Source: Sphingomonas koreensis
GTDB taxonomy: Bacteria > Pseudomonadota > Alphaproteobacteria > Sphingomonadales > Sphingomonadaceae
Direction of reading: 5' to 3'
Assembly (NCBI RefSeq): GCF_002797435.1
Contig: NZ_PGEN01000001.1
Span: 1,492,501-1,556,500 of the forward strand
DNA: 64,000 bases
Made by a program: the position numbers and the translations under genes. The notes beneath the pieces were generated by a model. The model saw nothing but the letters and a program-made list of their open reading frames with translations, was not told where the DNA came from and searched no databases. Within the stretch, counting starts at the first letter, position 1, and every line of letters begins with the position of its first letter. This document shows, piece by piece, positions 54,463-63,250 of the stretch.

Positions 54463-57375
54463 ATGGCTTTGTTTCCGCGCGTCAAGCAACTCGCCCTTCC
54501 CCTCCTCGTCGCCGCAGCCGCTATCCCGGCGATTGCGCAGGTCGCGGCGCCCGCACCCGTCGCTGCGCCCGTTGCGGTCGACAAGGCGCCCTGGCTCTAC
54601 AAGGGCAGCGACGTCCCGCACGACCCCGAATGGCGGTTCGGCACCCTGCCCAACGGACTGCGCTATGCGGTGCGCAAGAACGGCGTACCACCGGGCCAGG
54701 TCTCGATCCGCCTGCGCATGGACGTCGGCTCGCTGATGGAGCGCGAGTCGGAAAAGGGGTTCGCGCACCTGCTCGAACACCTTTCCTTCCGCGGTTCGGC
54801 CAAGGTGCCCGATGGTGAATCGAAGCGTGAATGGCAGCGGCTCGGCGTCACTTTCGGCTCGGACAGCAACGCCAGCACCACGCCGGTATCGACCACCTAC
54901 AAGCTCGACCTGCCCGACGCGAACGAAACCAGCCTCGACAAGTCGATGATGATCCTCGCCGACATGATGGCGGCGCCAAACATCACCACCGCGATGCTCA
55001 ATCTCGAGCGGCCCGTCGTGCTCGCTGAGCAGCGCGAGCGCCTGCGCCCGCAGCAGCGGTTCGAGGATGCGCAGCGCGAGCTGTTCTACGCTGGCCAGCT
55101 CTTCGCCGAGCGCCCGGTGATCGGTACGGTCGAAACGCTGAACGGCGCCACCGCCGACAGCGTCCGTGCCTTCCACCAGCGCTGGTACCGGCCGGAGCGT
55201 GCCACGCTCGTCATCGTCGGCGATCTCGATCCCGCGCTGTTCGAAACCCAGATCGCTAAGCATTTCGCCGCGTGGAGAGGGACCGGCCCCAATCCGGTAA
55301 CTCCCGATTTCGGCAAGCCCGACCCCGCAAAGCCCACCAGCGCGGCGCTGGTCGAGCCGACCCTGCCGCCCTATGTGACGCTCGCGGTCCTGCGTCCCTG
55401 GACGGTGTTCCAGGATACGGTGAAGTTCAACCAGGAGCGGATGATCGACTTCATCGCGCTGCGCATCATCAACCGCCGGCTTGAGAGCCGTGCGCGCGCC
55501 GGCGCAAACTTCGCCGGTGCCGGCGCCGACCTGTCCGACGATGTCCGCTCGGCCAACGTCACCGCGATCCAGGTCCTCCCGCTGGGCGAGGACTGGGAAA
55601 GCGCGGTCAAGGAAGTGCGCGCCGTGATCGCCGACGCGCTGGCAACCGCCCCTACCCAGGCCGAGATCGACCGCGAGGTCGCTGAAATCGATTCGGGCAT
55701 GCGCAACTCGGTCAGCACCGCGCCGGTGATGGCCGGCTCGCGCCGCGCCGACAATCTCGTCGAAGCGGTCGACATCAACGAGGTGACGACCAGCGAGCAG
55801 GAGAGCTACAATATCTTCAAGGGCGCGGTGGACGGCCGCATGTTCACCCCCGATCGCGTGCTCGCCTCGACCCGCCGAATCCTTCAGGGCGATGCCACGC
55901 GCGCAGTGATCAACACCCGTACCGCCGATCCCGATGTCCAGGCCAAGCTCGCCGCCGTGCTCAAGGCCGATGTTTCGGGCCTTGCCGGTACCCGCAGCAC
56001 CGCACGCAACGTCACCTTCGCCTCGCTTCCTGCGCTCGGCGCTCCGGGCAAGGTGGCCGAACGCACGATCGCCGTCGCCGATCCGAAAATCGAGACAGTG
56101 CGCTTCGCCAATGGCGTCAATCTGATCCTCTTCCAGAATCCGGGTGAGGTCGGGCGCGTCTACGTCAATGTCCGCTTCGGGCGTGGCATGCAGGGCATCC
56201 CCTCGGGCCGGCAGACCCCGGCCTGGGCCGGTGGCATGGCGCTGGTCGCCAGCGGCATCAGTGCGCCCGGCGGAACGCTGGGTCAGGAGGAACTCGACAA
56301 GCTGACCGGCGACCGTCAGATCGGCCTCAGCTTCGGCATCGGCGACGACGCGTTCACCTTCGCCGGCCAGACCCGCAAGGAGGATCTGGAGGACCAGCTC
56401 AAGCTGATCGCTGCCAAGCTTCAGTCGCCCGGCTGGGATCCCAAGCCCGTCGCGCGCGCCCGCGCAGTCTCGATCTCGGGCTATGCATCCAGCTCTTCCT
56501 CGCCCGATGCCGTGATCGGCCGCGATCTCGAACGGCTACTCCATGACAATGATCCGCGCTGGGGTATGCCCGATCTCAAGGGGATCGAGGCGCTCAACGC
56601 CAAGGACTTCCGCGCCTTCTGGGCGCCGCTGCTCGCCAGCGGTCCGATCGAGGTGCAGATCTTCGGCGACATCGACGTCGAAAAGGCCGTCGAGGCGGCC
56701 CGCGTCACCTTCGGCGCGATGAAGCCGCGCAAGGCCACGCCACCGGTCGCGGCCGCGATGCGTTTCCCGCAGAACGTCGTGAAGCCGGTGCAGCTCACCC
56801 ATAGCGGCCAGCCCGATCAGGCGGCAGCGGTCATCGCCTGGCAGGCCGGCGGCGGCTCGGACAATATCGCCGAGGGCCGCAAGCTCGAGATCCTCGCCGC
56901 GGTGATGCGGGATCGCATCCTCGACCGCATTCGCTCGGCAGAGGGTGCGAGCTACTCGCCCACCGTGATCAGCCAGTGGCCGGTCGGCCAGCCGGGCGGC
57001 GGCCGCATCATGGCGATCACGCTGATCCCGCCGGACAAGACCGATCTGTTCTTCCGCGTCTCGCGCGAAATCGCCGCAGACCTGATCGCGCGCCCGATCG
57101 ACACCGACGAGCTGCGCCGCGCGCTGGTGCCGACGGCGCAGATGGTCGTGCGCCGGTCGAGCGGCAATCCGTTCTGGATGCAGCAGACCGAAGGCGGTAC
57201 GTTCGATCCCAAGCGGTTCGCGGCGATCGGCTCGATCGCGCGCGACTATGGCGCGACCACACCGCAAGAGCTCCAGATGCTGGCGGCGAAGTATCTTGCC
57301 CCGCAAAAGGACTGGTCGATGGTCGTGGTGCCGGAGACGAAGCCGGCCGCGGCGACGGCGGCCGGCGGGCGGTAA
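54463..57375 (+). CDS. M16-family zinc metallopeptidase, secreted (second copy)
   Basis: 970 residues with signal peptide MALFPRVKQLALPLLVAAAAIPAIAQ; no strong ribosome site. The zinc motif is HLLEH (residues 102-106) with Glu189 in VVLAEQRERL. The inactive second half starts near 550. It differs from the 13-kb copy (HLFEH) along its length, so they are ancient paralogues rather than a recent duplication. Both are predicted periplasmic. Confidence 0.92.
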   Translation: MALFPRVKQLALPLLVAAAAIPAIAQVAAPAPVAAPVAVDKAPWLYKGSDVPHDPEWRFGTLPNGLRYAVRKNGVPPGQVSIRLRMDVGSLMERESEKGFAHLLEHLSFRGSAKVPDGESKREWQRLGVTFGSDSNASTTPVSTTYKLDLPDANETSLDKSMMILADMMAAPNITTAMLNLERPVVLAEQRERLRPQQRFEDAQRELFYAGQLFAERPVIGTVETLNGATADSVRAFHQRWYRPERATLVIVGDLDPALFETQIAKHFAAWRGTGPNPVTPDFGKPDPAKPTSAALVEPTLPPYVTLAVLRPWTVFQDTVKFNQERMIDFIALRIINRRLESRARAGANFAGAGADLSDDVRSANVTAIQVLPLGEDWESAVKEVRAVIADALATAPTQAEIDREVAEIDSGMRNSVSTAPVMAGSRRADNLVEAVDINEVTTSEQESYNIFKGAVDGRMFTPDRVLASTRRILQGDATRAVINTRTADPDVQAKLAAVLKADVSGLAGTRSTARNVTFASLPALGAPGKVAERTIAVADPKIETVRFANGVNLILFQNPGEVGRVYVNVRFGRGMQGIPSGRQTPAWAGGMALVASGISAPGGTLGQEELDKLTGDRQIGLSFGIGDDAFTFAGQTRKEDLEDQLKLIAAKLQSPGWDPKPVARARAVSISGYASSSSSPDAVIGRDLERLLHDNDPRWGMPDLKGIEALNAKDFRAFWAPLLASGPIEVQIFGDIDVEKAVEAARVTFGAMKPRKATPPVAAAMRFPQNVVKPVQLTHSGQPDQAAAVIAWQAGGGSDNIAEGRKLEILAAVMRDRILDRIRSAEGASYSPTVISQWPVGQPGGGRIMAITLIPPDKTDLFFRVSREIAADLIARPIDTDELRRALVPTAQMVVRRSSGNPFWMQQTEGGTFDPKRFAAIGSIARDYGATTPQELQMLAAKYLAPQKDWSMVVVPETKPAAATAAGGR

Positions 57376-57394
57376 TTGCCGCCCGCTAGGCCCG

Positions 57395-58714
57395 TCAGTG
57401 AAGCTTGAGCCGGGGCCGGATGATCCGGTTCACCCGGCCCAGCAGGATCATTGCCCAGCCCTTGAGCCAGCCATGGATGGCGATCAAATGCATCCGGTAG
57501 AGCGAGGTGTAGACGAATCGCGCCAGCCGCCCTTCGATCGCCATCCGCCCGCCGATCAGATTGCCCATCAGGCTGCCAACCGTCGAAAAGCGGCTCAGCG
57601 AGACCAGCGAGCCATGGTCGCGATAGACGAAGGGGCGTAGCGGCCGCCCCGCCTCGATCGCGACGAGGTTGCGGAACACTGCCGACGCCATCTGGTGCGC
57701 CGATTGCGCACGCGGCGGCACGGGCCGCGTCTCACCGGACGGGATGCAATAGGCACAATCGCCGATCGCGAAAATGCGATCGTCGGTCTCGGTCTGCAGC
57801 GTCGGGCGGACGATGAACTGCCCGCTCGCCGCCCGCGCCAGCCCGTCCGCCTCATCGGCGAGCGGCGCGGTCTTAACCCCTGCGGCCCAGACCCGAAGGT
57901 CGGCCGGGATGCGGTCGCCCGATTTGCGCAGCATCGCATCGCCCGTCACCTCGGTGACCGGCGTGTTCGTCAGCACGGTGACGCCCAGCGCCTCCAGCTC
58001 GCGCTGCGCCGCTTCGGCGAGCCGCTCGGGAAGCGCCGGTAGGATGCGCGGCCCCGCCTCGATCAGCGTCACGCGCAGCCGCTGCTCGTCAAATACTTCC
58101 AGCCCATAGTATCTCAGCGCGCCCGCGGCATTGAACAGCTCGGCCGCCAGCTCGACCCCGGTCGCGCCGCCACCGACGATCGCGACGTCGACATGGGCGT
58201 CGCTCGCCGGATCGGCGACCATCGCGCGCGACACGCGCAGGCAATGATTGAGCAGCTTGTCGCGGAAACGGTCGGCCTGCTGCCGCTCGTCAAGGAAAAT
58301 GCAATGCTCGCGCGCGCCGGGCGTGCCAAAGTCGTTGCCCACCGATCCCATCGCGAGCACCAGATAATCGTAGCGCAGCCGGTGCCGCCCGATCAGCTCG
58401 CTGCCATCCTCGTCGAGCAGGGGCGCGATGACGATCTCGCGCGCGGCGGGATCGATGCGCTCCAGCGTGCCGAGGAAGAAGCGATAGCCCCAGCGGTGGC
58501 AGTGGCTGCGATAACCGACCTCGTCCAGATTCGCATCGAGCGAGCCGGCCGCGACCTCGTGGAGCAGCGGCTTCCAGATATGCGTACGGTTCTTGTCGAC
58601 CAGAATGATGTCGTGGGTGCGTCGGCCGAACCGCGCACCCAGCCGCCGCGCAAGCTCGAGCCCGCCTGCGCCGCCGCCGACGATCACGATCTGGGTCTTT
58701 CGTAAAACGGTCAT
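57395..58714 (-). CDS. ndh: NADH dehydrogenase type II-like FAD oxidoreductase
   Basis: 439 residues from MTVLRKTQIVIVGGGAGGLE (GAGGG six bases before the ATG). The FAD loop GGGAGGLELARRLG opens the protein, a second NAD(P)H loop VAIVGGGATGVELAAELF lies near residue 170, and FAIGDCAYC binds FAD near residue 305. The C-terminal MHLIAIHGWLKGWAMILLGRVNRII fits membrane attachment as in NDH-2. It feeds electrons from NADH to quinone without pumping. It is the last gene after the acyl-CoA synthetase, 39 bp on. Confidence 0.92.
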   Translation of the reverse strand: MTVLRKTQIVIVGGGAGGLELARRLGARFGRRTHDIILVDKNRTHIWKPLLHEVAAGSLDANLDEVGYRSHCHRWGYRFFLGTLERIDPAAREIVIAPLLDEDGSELIGRHRLRYDYLVLAMGSVGNDFGTPGAREHCIFLDERQQADRFRDKLLNHCLRVSRAMVADPASDAHVDVAIVGGGATGVELAAELFNAAGALRYYGLEVFDEQRLRVTLIEAGPRILPALPERLAEAAQRELEALGVTVLTNTPVTEVTGDAMLRKSGDRIPADLRVWAAGVKTAPLADEADGLARAASGQFIVRPTLQTETDDRIFAIGDCAYCIPSGETRPVPPRAQSAHQMASAVFRNLVAIEAGRPLRPFVYRDHGSLVSLSRFSTVGSLMGNLIGGRMAIEGRLARFVYTSLYRMHLIAIHGWLKGWAMILLGRVNRIIRPRLKLH

Positions 58715-58753
58715 CGCCGCCCTCATCGGCGGCCAGCAACCCGCAAGCCGCGC

Positions 58754-60553
58754 TCAGCTCTTGTACAGCGCGTCCAGCCGCTCGCCATAGACCTGCTTCA
58801 GCACATGCCGCCGAATCTTCAGGCTCGGCGTCAGCTGCTCGTTCTCGATGCTGAACGGCTCGTCGGCCAGGATGAAGCGGCGGATACGCTCGATCACCGA
58901 CAGGTCCTTGTTCACCCGCTCGACCGCAGCGCCCACCGCGGTGCGATAGTCATGATCCTGGAGCAGCGCCTTCAGATCGCATTTGGCCCCGTTCTTGGCG
59001 CACCATTCCTGCGTCCATTCGGGATCGGGGACGATCACCGCGGTCATGTACGGTTTGCGGTCCCCAGCGATCATCGCCTGCATGATCTCGGGCTGAAGCG
59101 TCAGCATCCCCTCCACCTTCTGCGGCGCGACATTGTCACCCTTGTCGTTGACGATGATGTCCTTCTTGCGGTCGGTGATCTTGATCCGGCCCTTCTCGTC
59201 GATCATCCCGATATCGCCGGTGTGCAGCCACCCGTCCTTGAGGACGCGCGCCGTCTCGGCCTCGTTGCGCCAGTATCCGTGCATCACCAGCTCGCCGCGC
59301 ACCAGGATCTCGCCGTCCTCCGCGATCTTCACCTCGACGCCTTCCAGCGGCGGGCCGACCGTGTCGTGCTTGAGGCCGGCCTTGGGCCGGTTGCAGCTGA
59401 TCACCGGCGCCGCTTCGGTCTGGCCATAGCCCTGCAGGAAGGTGATGCCGAGGCTCTCGAAGAACACGCCCACCTCGGGATTGAGCGGCGCGCCGCCCGA
59501 GACCATCGCCTTGATCCGGCCGCCAAAGCGCTTGGCAAGCTTGGGTTTCAGGGTCCGGCTGAGGAACAGGCTCATCGGCAGATCGAGGATCGATCCGTTG
59601 CCCGCCGCCTTCTTCCCGCCGATCGAGACCGCACGGTCGAGCAGATAGTTGGCGAACTTGCCCTGCTTCTCGACCTGCTTGGTGATGCGGGTGCGCAGAA
59701 CCTCGAACAGGCGCGGCACCACCACCATCAGCGTCGGGCGCACCTCCTCGATGTTGGAGGCGAGTTTGTCGAGACCTTCGGAGTAGTAGATCTGCGCGCC
59801 CAGCCCGATCGGGAAATGCTGGCCGCCGGTATGCTCATAGGCATGGGAGAGCGGCAGGAACGACAGGAACACCTCGTCCTCCCAGCCGAAATCCTCGGCG
59901 ATGACGATGCAACAGCCCTCGACATTGCACAGGATCGCGCCGTGATGCTGCATCACCCCGCGCGGCGAGCCGCCGGTGCCGCTGGTGTAGATGATGCATG
60001 CCAGATCCTCACGCTTGACCTTGTCCGCCTCTGCCGCCGCCGCCGCCACGTCCGCCGGGTTCTCGGCGATCAGCGTCTTCCAGTCGTGATATTCGATCGC
60101 GCCGGGCTGGCCGATCCGCATCTCCTCGATCCCGATCACCATATGGCTGTGACTGCCCGTGGCGTGCAGAACCGCAGGGAGCAGCGTCTTGGCGAGCTTG
60201 CCGTTGGACACGATCGTCATCGTCGCGCCCGAATTCTCGATGATGTGCTGGTGATCGCGCTCGGTATTGGTCGTGTAGGTCGGCACGGTCACGCCGCCGG
60301 CGGCCATGATCGCCAGGTCGCTGATGCACCATTCGGGGCGGTTCTCGCTGACCAGCATCACCCGATCGCCCGGTTTCAGCCCCAGCTTCTTCAGCGCCGC
60401 CGCCAGGCTCGCGACCTGCTCCGCCGCCTCGGCCCAGCTCGTCGGCACCCATTCGCCGCCGCTCTTCGCCCACAGGAACGGCGCATCGCCCTTCTCTCGC
60501 GCACGCGCGAAGAACATCTGTACCAGATTGTCGAACCGTTCGAGCTTGCGCAT
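58754..60553 (-). CDS. Long-chain fatty-acid-CoA ligase (AMP-forming)
   Basis: 599 residues. The adenylate-forming P-loop IIYTSGTGGSPRGVMQHHGA (about residue 190), FLPLSHAYEHTGG, GYGQTEAAPV and the C-terminal hinge WLHTGDIGMIDEKGRIKITDRKKD are all intact. It activates fatty acids to acyl-CoA for breakdown or lipid use. ACAGG lies just before the ATG. With ndh downstream it could form a small operon. Confidence 0.94.
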   Translation of the reverse strand: MRKLERFDNLVQMFFARAREKGDAPFLWAKSGGEWVPTSWAEAAEQVASLAAALKKLGLKPGDRVMLVSENRPEWCISDLAIMAAGGVTVPTYTTNTERDHQHIIENSGATMTIVSNGKLAKTLLPAVLHATGSHSHMVIGIEEMRIGQPGAIEYHDWKTLIAENPADVAAAAAEADKVKREDLACIIYTSGTGGSPRGVMQHHGAILCNVEGCCIVIAEDFGWEDEVFLSFLPLSHAYEHTGGQHFPIGLGAQIYYSEGLDKLASNIEEVRPTLMVVVPRLFEVLRTRITKQVEKQGKFANYLLDRAVSIGGKKAAGNGSILDLPMSLFLSRTLKPKLAKRFGGRIKAMVSGGAPLNPEVGVFFESLGITFLQGYGQTEAAPVISCNRPKAGLKHDTVGPPLEGVEVKIAEDGEILVRGELVMHGYWRNEAETARVLKDGWLHTGDIGMIDEKGRIKITDRKKDIIVNDKGDNVAPQKVEGMLTLQPEIMQAMIAGDRKPYMTAVIVPDPEWTQEWCAKNGAKCDLKALLQDHDYRTAVGAAVERVNKDLSVIERIRRFILADEPFSIENEQLTPSLKIRRHVLKQVYGERLDALYKS

Positions 60554-60647
60554 CCTGTCCCCTTAACGCCCCAGGCGCGGGTTCGTGCCCGCGCGTCTCT
60601 GAAGCAAGCCTAGCGGCCCCGCTGCCAAGCGCAATGCCGCTACGGAG

Positions 60648-61640
60648 TCACAGCCGCTTGAGGATTCGCCGCACCAGCCCGGGGCCCTCATAGACCAGGG
60701 CCGAGTAGATCTGCACCAGCGCCGCGCCCGCTTCGAGCCGCAGCAGCGCTTCCTCGGGCGAGTCGATCCCGCCGGCCGCGATCACCGGCAGCTGTCCGCC
60801 GCCCGACGCAATCGCCTCGACTAGCTTCGCCCGCGCCAGCGCCTTGAGCGGCGCACCCGAAAGCCCGCCTGTCTCGCCAGCCTGTGCCGAGCGCAGCGTA
60901 TCGGGGCGGGAGATCGTCGTGTTGCCGACGATCAGCGCATCGATCCCGTTGTCGATCGCGGCGCGCACCGCATCGTCGAGCCCCTGGGTATCCAGGTCAG
61001 GCGCGACCTTGAGAAACAGGGGAACGCGCCGCCCGTCCACCATTCGTGCCGCGCTCGATGCCGCCAGCAGCTCGTCCAGCGCCGGCCGCGACTGCAGGTC
61101 GCGCAGCCCCGGCGTGTTGGGGGAGCTGACGTTGATCGTCACATAGTCCGCAACCGCAGCGGCTTTCCCTACGCCGAGCGCATAGTCCGCGACGCGATTC
61201 TCGCTGTCCTTGTTCGCCCCGACATTGATGCCCAGCACGCCCGCATGCTTGCGCCCGGCCACCCGCGCCAGCGCCGCATCGATCCCGCCATTGTTGAACC
61301 CCATGCGGTTCACCACGCCGCGATCCGCCGCCAGCCGGAACAGCCGCGGCTTGGGATTGCCCGCCTGCGGCCGGGGGGTCAGCGATCCGATCTCGACCGC
61401 GCCGAAGCCGAGCCCGAACAGCCCCGCTACAGCCTCGCCGTCCTTGTCCATCCCGGCCGCAAGGCCGACCGGATTGGGAAACTCAAGGCCCGCGATCGTC
61501 ACCGGCCGCACCCGCGGCACCGCGCCGGTGCCGCCGACGATCGACAATGCCCGGATCGTCAGCCGATGCGCCCGTTCGGCATCGATGGCGAACAATGCGG
61601 GGCGCAGCAGGGCATAGCCGCTCACGAGATCATACCGCAT
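60648..61640 (-). CDS. pyrD: Dihydroorotate dehydrogenase (quinone), class 2
   Basis: 330 residues from MRYDLVSGYALLRPALFAID (ATG 61638-61640). The N-terminal helix pair (LLRPALFAIDAERAHRLTIRAL) marks class 2, membrane-associated. FMN and active-site pieces: GLAAGMDKDGEA, RMGFNNGGIDA, INVSSPNTPGLR with the catalytic Ser, and IAAGGIDSPEEALLRLEAGA. It oxidises dihydroorotate to orotate and reduces quinone. No Shine-Dalgarno is seen; a TGCAAT-A-ATTGCA palindrome touches the start codon. Confidence 0.96.
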   Translation of the reverse strand: MRYDLVSGYALLRPALFAIDAERAHRLTIRALSIVGGTGAVPRVRPVTIAGLEFPNPVGLAAGMDKDGEAVAGLFGLGFGAVEIGSLTPRPQAGNPKPRLFRLAADRGVVNRMGFNNGGIDAALARVAGRKHAGVLGINVGANKDSENRVADYALGVGKAAAVADYVTINVSSPNTPGLRDLQSRPALDELLAASSAARMVDGRRVPLFLKVAPDLDTQGLDDAVRAAIDNGIDALIVGNTTISRPDTLRSAQAGETGGLSGAPLKALARAKLVEAIASGGGQLPVIAAGGIDSPEEALLRLEAGAALVQIYSALVYEGPGLVRRILKRL

Positions 61641-61653
61641 TGCAATAATTGCA
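61641..61653. promoter_or_regulatory. Perfect palindrome at the pyrD start
   Basis: TGCAAT-A-ATTGCA, directly abutting the pyrD ATG where a ribosome site would normally lie. It could be an operator or a leader hairpin that covers the start. Confidence 0.4.
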
Positions 61654-61732
61654 TCGCAAAACCTTGTTGTGATGTCGAATTCTTCCAAGACCGAATCGAC
61701 CGGCCGAGTCTAGACGATTGAGGCGACCTGAG

Positions 61733-61804
61733 GAGCTTCAACAGGGGCTTCTGAAACTAAGCTCGGCGGGAGTCACCTCCCGCCGGGCATTTTCGGCATT
61801 TTTT
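61733..61804 (+). ncRNA. Candidate small RNA 3' end with terminator on the + strand
   Basis: GAGCTT 61733-61738 pairs with AAGCTC 61759-61764, then CGGCGGGAG 61764-61772 pairs with CTCCCGCCG 61777-61785 around TCAC, followed by GGCATTTTCGGCATTTTTT. This is a terminator-like hairpin with T-run on the + strand, but the gene upstream (pyrD) runs the other way. Either a small RNA starting near 61680-61720 or a leader attenuator of the AraC gene at 61867 would explain it. Confidence 0.45.
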
Positions 61805-61866
61805 CCACACTTCCCCCCGCGAACGAACGCGCCTACCCTGAGATCTGCCGCGTTTGGGGACGTTCG

Positions 61867-62718
61867 ATGACGGCGGTGCAACTGGAATATGCGGTGCCCG
61901 ATGCGGGTGCTGCCGAATGGGTCACGCTGTTCTACCATTTCCGGGCCGATGTCCCGATGCTGGAGGACACCGAGCGCGCGGATCACGCACAGCTCCGTTT
62001 CCGTATATCGGACGGCGCCGCCGAATACCGTATGCCCGACGGCAGCATCCACCCCGCCCCCCAAGTCCATGTCATCGGACCGACCAGCGGCGCGATGCGC
62101 GTCAAGGTGGCCGGGCCCGTCCATGTCTTCGGCTGCGGGATCACACCGGCCGGCTGGGCCGCGCTGATCGGCAACGACGCCTCCACCATGCTCAACTGCG
62201 TGTTCGACGCGCGCGATCTGTTCGGTCCGGCGACGGACGATGCGCGGGCCCGGCTCGCGCAAGCACCCGATACCAAGGCGATGGTCGCCATCGCGGAGAC
62301 GCTGATCGCAAGCCTCGCGCGCGCAGCTTCGCCCGACGCCGCATTCGTCCGCCTGGTCGATGACTGGCTGGCGGCGTCCGCCTCGCCCGAGATCAGCGCT
62401 CTTGCCGCCGCGACCGGCCTTTCGGACCGCCAGCTCGAACGCAAGTGCAAGGCCCTCTATGGCGCCCCGCCCAAGCTCCTCGCCCGCAAATATCGCGCGC
62501 TCAAGGCCGCGGTGGTGTTTGCCGAGCGCAAGGCGACGCTCGACGAACTGCTCGACCGCGGCTTTTACGACCAGTCGCACCTCATTCGCGAGATGAAGCA
62601 GTTCACCGGCTGCACGCCGCGCCAGCTTCAGGAAGAGCCCACGCTGCTCGCCCAACTCACCATCTCGCAGCGCAGCGCGCTTCAGGGCCAGGTCAATCCG
62701 CTGATCAGCGATACCTGA
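61867..62718 (+). CDS. AraC-family transcriptional regulator
   Basis: 283 residues. The N-terminal ~150 residues form a small sensor domain (HVIGPTSGAMRVKVAGPVHVFGCGITPAGW, the pattern of the DUF6597/AraC sensor type). The C-terminal AraC DNA-binding domain is visible as PEISALAAATGLSDRQLERKCKALYG (first helix-turn-helix) and LDELLDRGFYDQSHLIREMKQFTGCTPRQL (second). Its targets and ligand are unknown. A terminator-like hairpin lies 63-103 bp upstream in its leader. Confidence 0.88.
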   Translation: MTAVQLEYAVPDAGAAEWVTLFYHFRADVPMLEDTERADHAQLRFRISDGAAEYRMPDGSIHPAPQVHVIGPTSGAMRVKVAGPVHVFGCGITPAGWAALIGNDASTMLNCVFDARDLFGPATDDARARLAQAPDTKAMVAIAETLIASLARAASPDAAFVRLVDDWLAASASPEISALAAATGLSDRQLERKCKALYGAPPKLLARKYRALKAAVVFAERKATLDELLDRGFYDQSHLIREMKQFTGCTPRQLQEEPTLLAQLTISQRSALQGQVNPLISDT

Positions 62719-62778
62719 GCTTGCCCGATTCACTGCAACGCCCGGGTTGACGCGGCACACCATCGCGCCCATCTGCCC

Positions 62779-62801
62779 AATCGGAACGAATCATTCCGAT
62801 T
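62779..62801. promoter_or_regulatory. Palindromic operator upstream of the suf operon
   Basis: AATCGGAA 62779-62786 and TTCCGATT 62794-62801 form a perfect 8-bp inverted repeat around CGAATCA, 29 bp before the Rrf2 start. A -35-like TTGACG lies at 62747-62752, so the dyad would cover the transcription start. It is the likely autoregulatory site of the Rrf2 regulator. Confidence 0.65.
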
Positions 62802-62830
62802 TGAGAACCGTTCGCAACTGCGAAGGAAGA

Positions 62831-63250
62831 ATGCGACTTTCGGCCCAGACAGACTATGCCGTCGTGATGCTCGCCGCCGCCGCGCGCCATTGCGGCGTCA
62901 GTGGCAGGCTCAACGCGACGCTGCTCGCCGACGAGACCGGCCTGCCCCTGCCGACGGTGCAGAAGCTGGTCAGCCGCCTGTCCTCCGCCGGCCTCATCGA
63001 ATCCGCACGCGGCACCGGCGGCGGCTTCCGCCTCGCCCGTCCGCCTGCCGCGATCAGCCTCGTCGATATCGTCGAGGCGATCGAAGGCCCGATCACCCTC
63101 ACCGCTTGTGTGGACAAGGGCCGCCATGACTGCTGCATCGAGGAAAGCTGCCGCGTGAAGCCGCACTGGAACGCGGTCAACGGCGCGGTTCGCTCGACGC
63201 TCGCGGGCGTCACCCTCGCCACCCTCTCGACCCAGCCGGAACCCGCCTGA
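62831..63250 (+). CDS. Rrf2-family SUF-operon regulator (Fe-S responsive)
   Basis: 139 residues from ATG 62831, AAGGAAG upstream. The Rrf2 winged helix-turn-helix ([10 protein letters not shown]..., [31 protein letters not shown]) is followed by a Cys-rich loop: [15 protein letters not shown], four Cys, then a His (KPHW), as in cluster-binding Rrf2 proteins. The stop overlaps the sufB start (TGATG). It should sense cluster status and control the suf genes. The Cys spacing differs from IscR, fitting the SUF-type subgroup. Confidence 0.9.
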   Translation: MRLSAQTDYAVVMLAAAARHCGVSGRLNATLLADETGLPLPTVQKLVSRLSSAGLIESARGTGGGFRLARPPAAISLVDIVEAIEGPITLTACVDKGRHDCCIEESCRVKPHWNAVNGAVRSTLAGVTLATLSTQPEPA

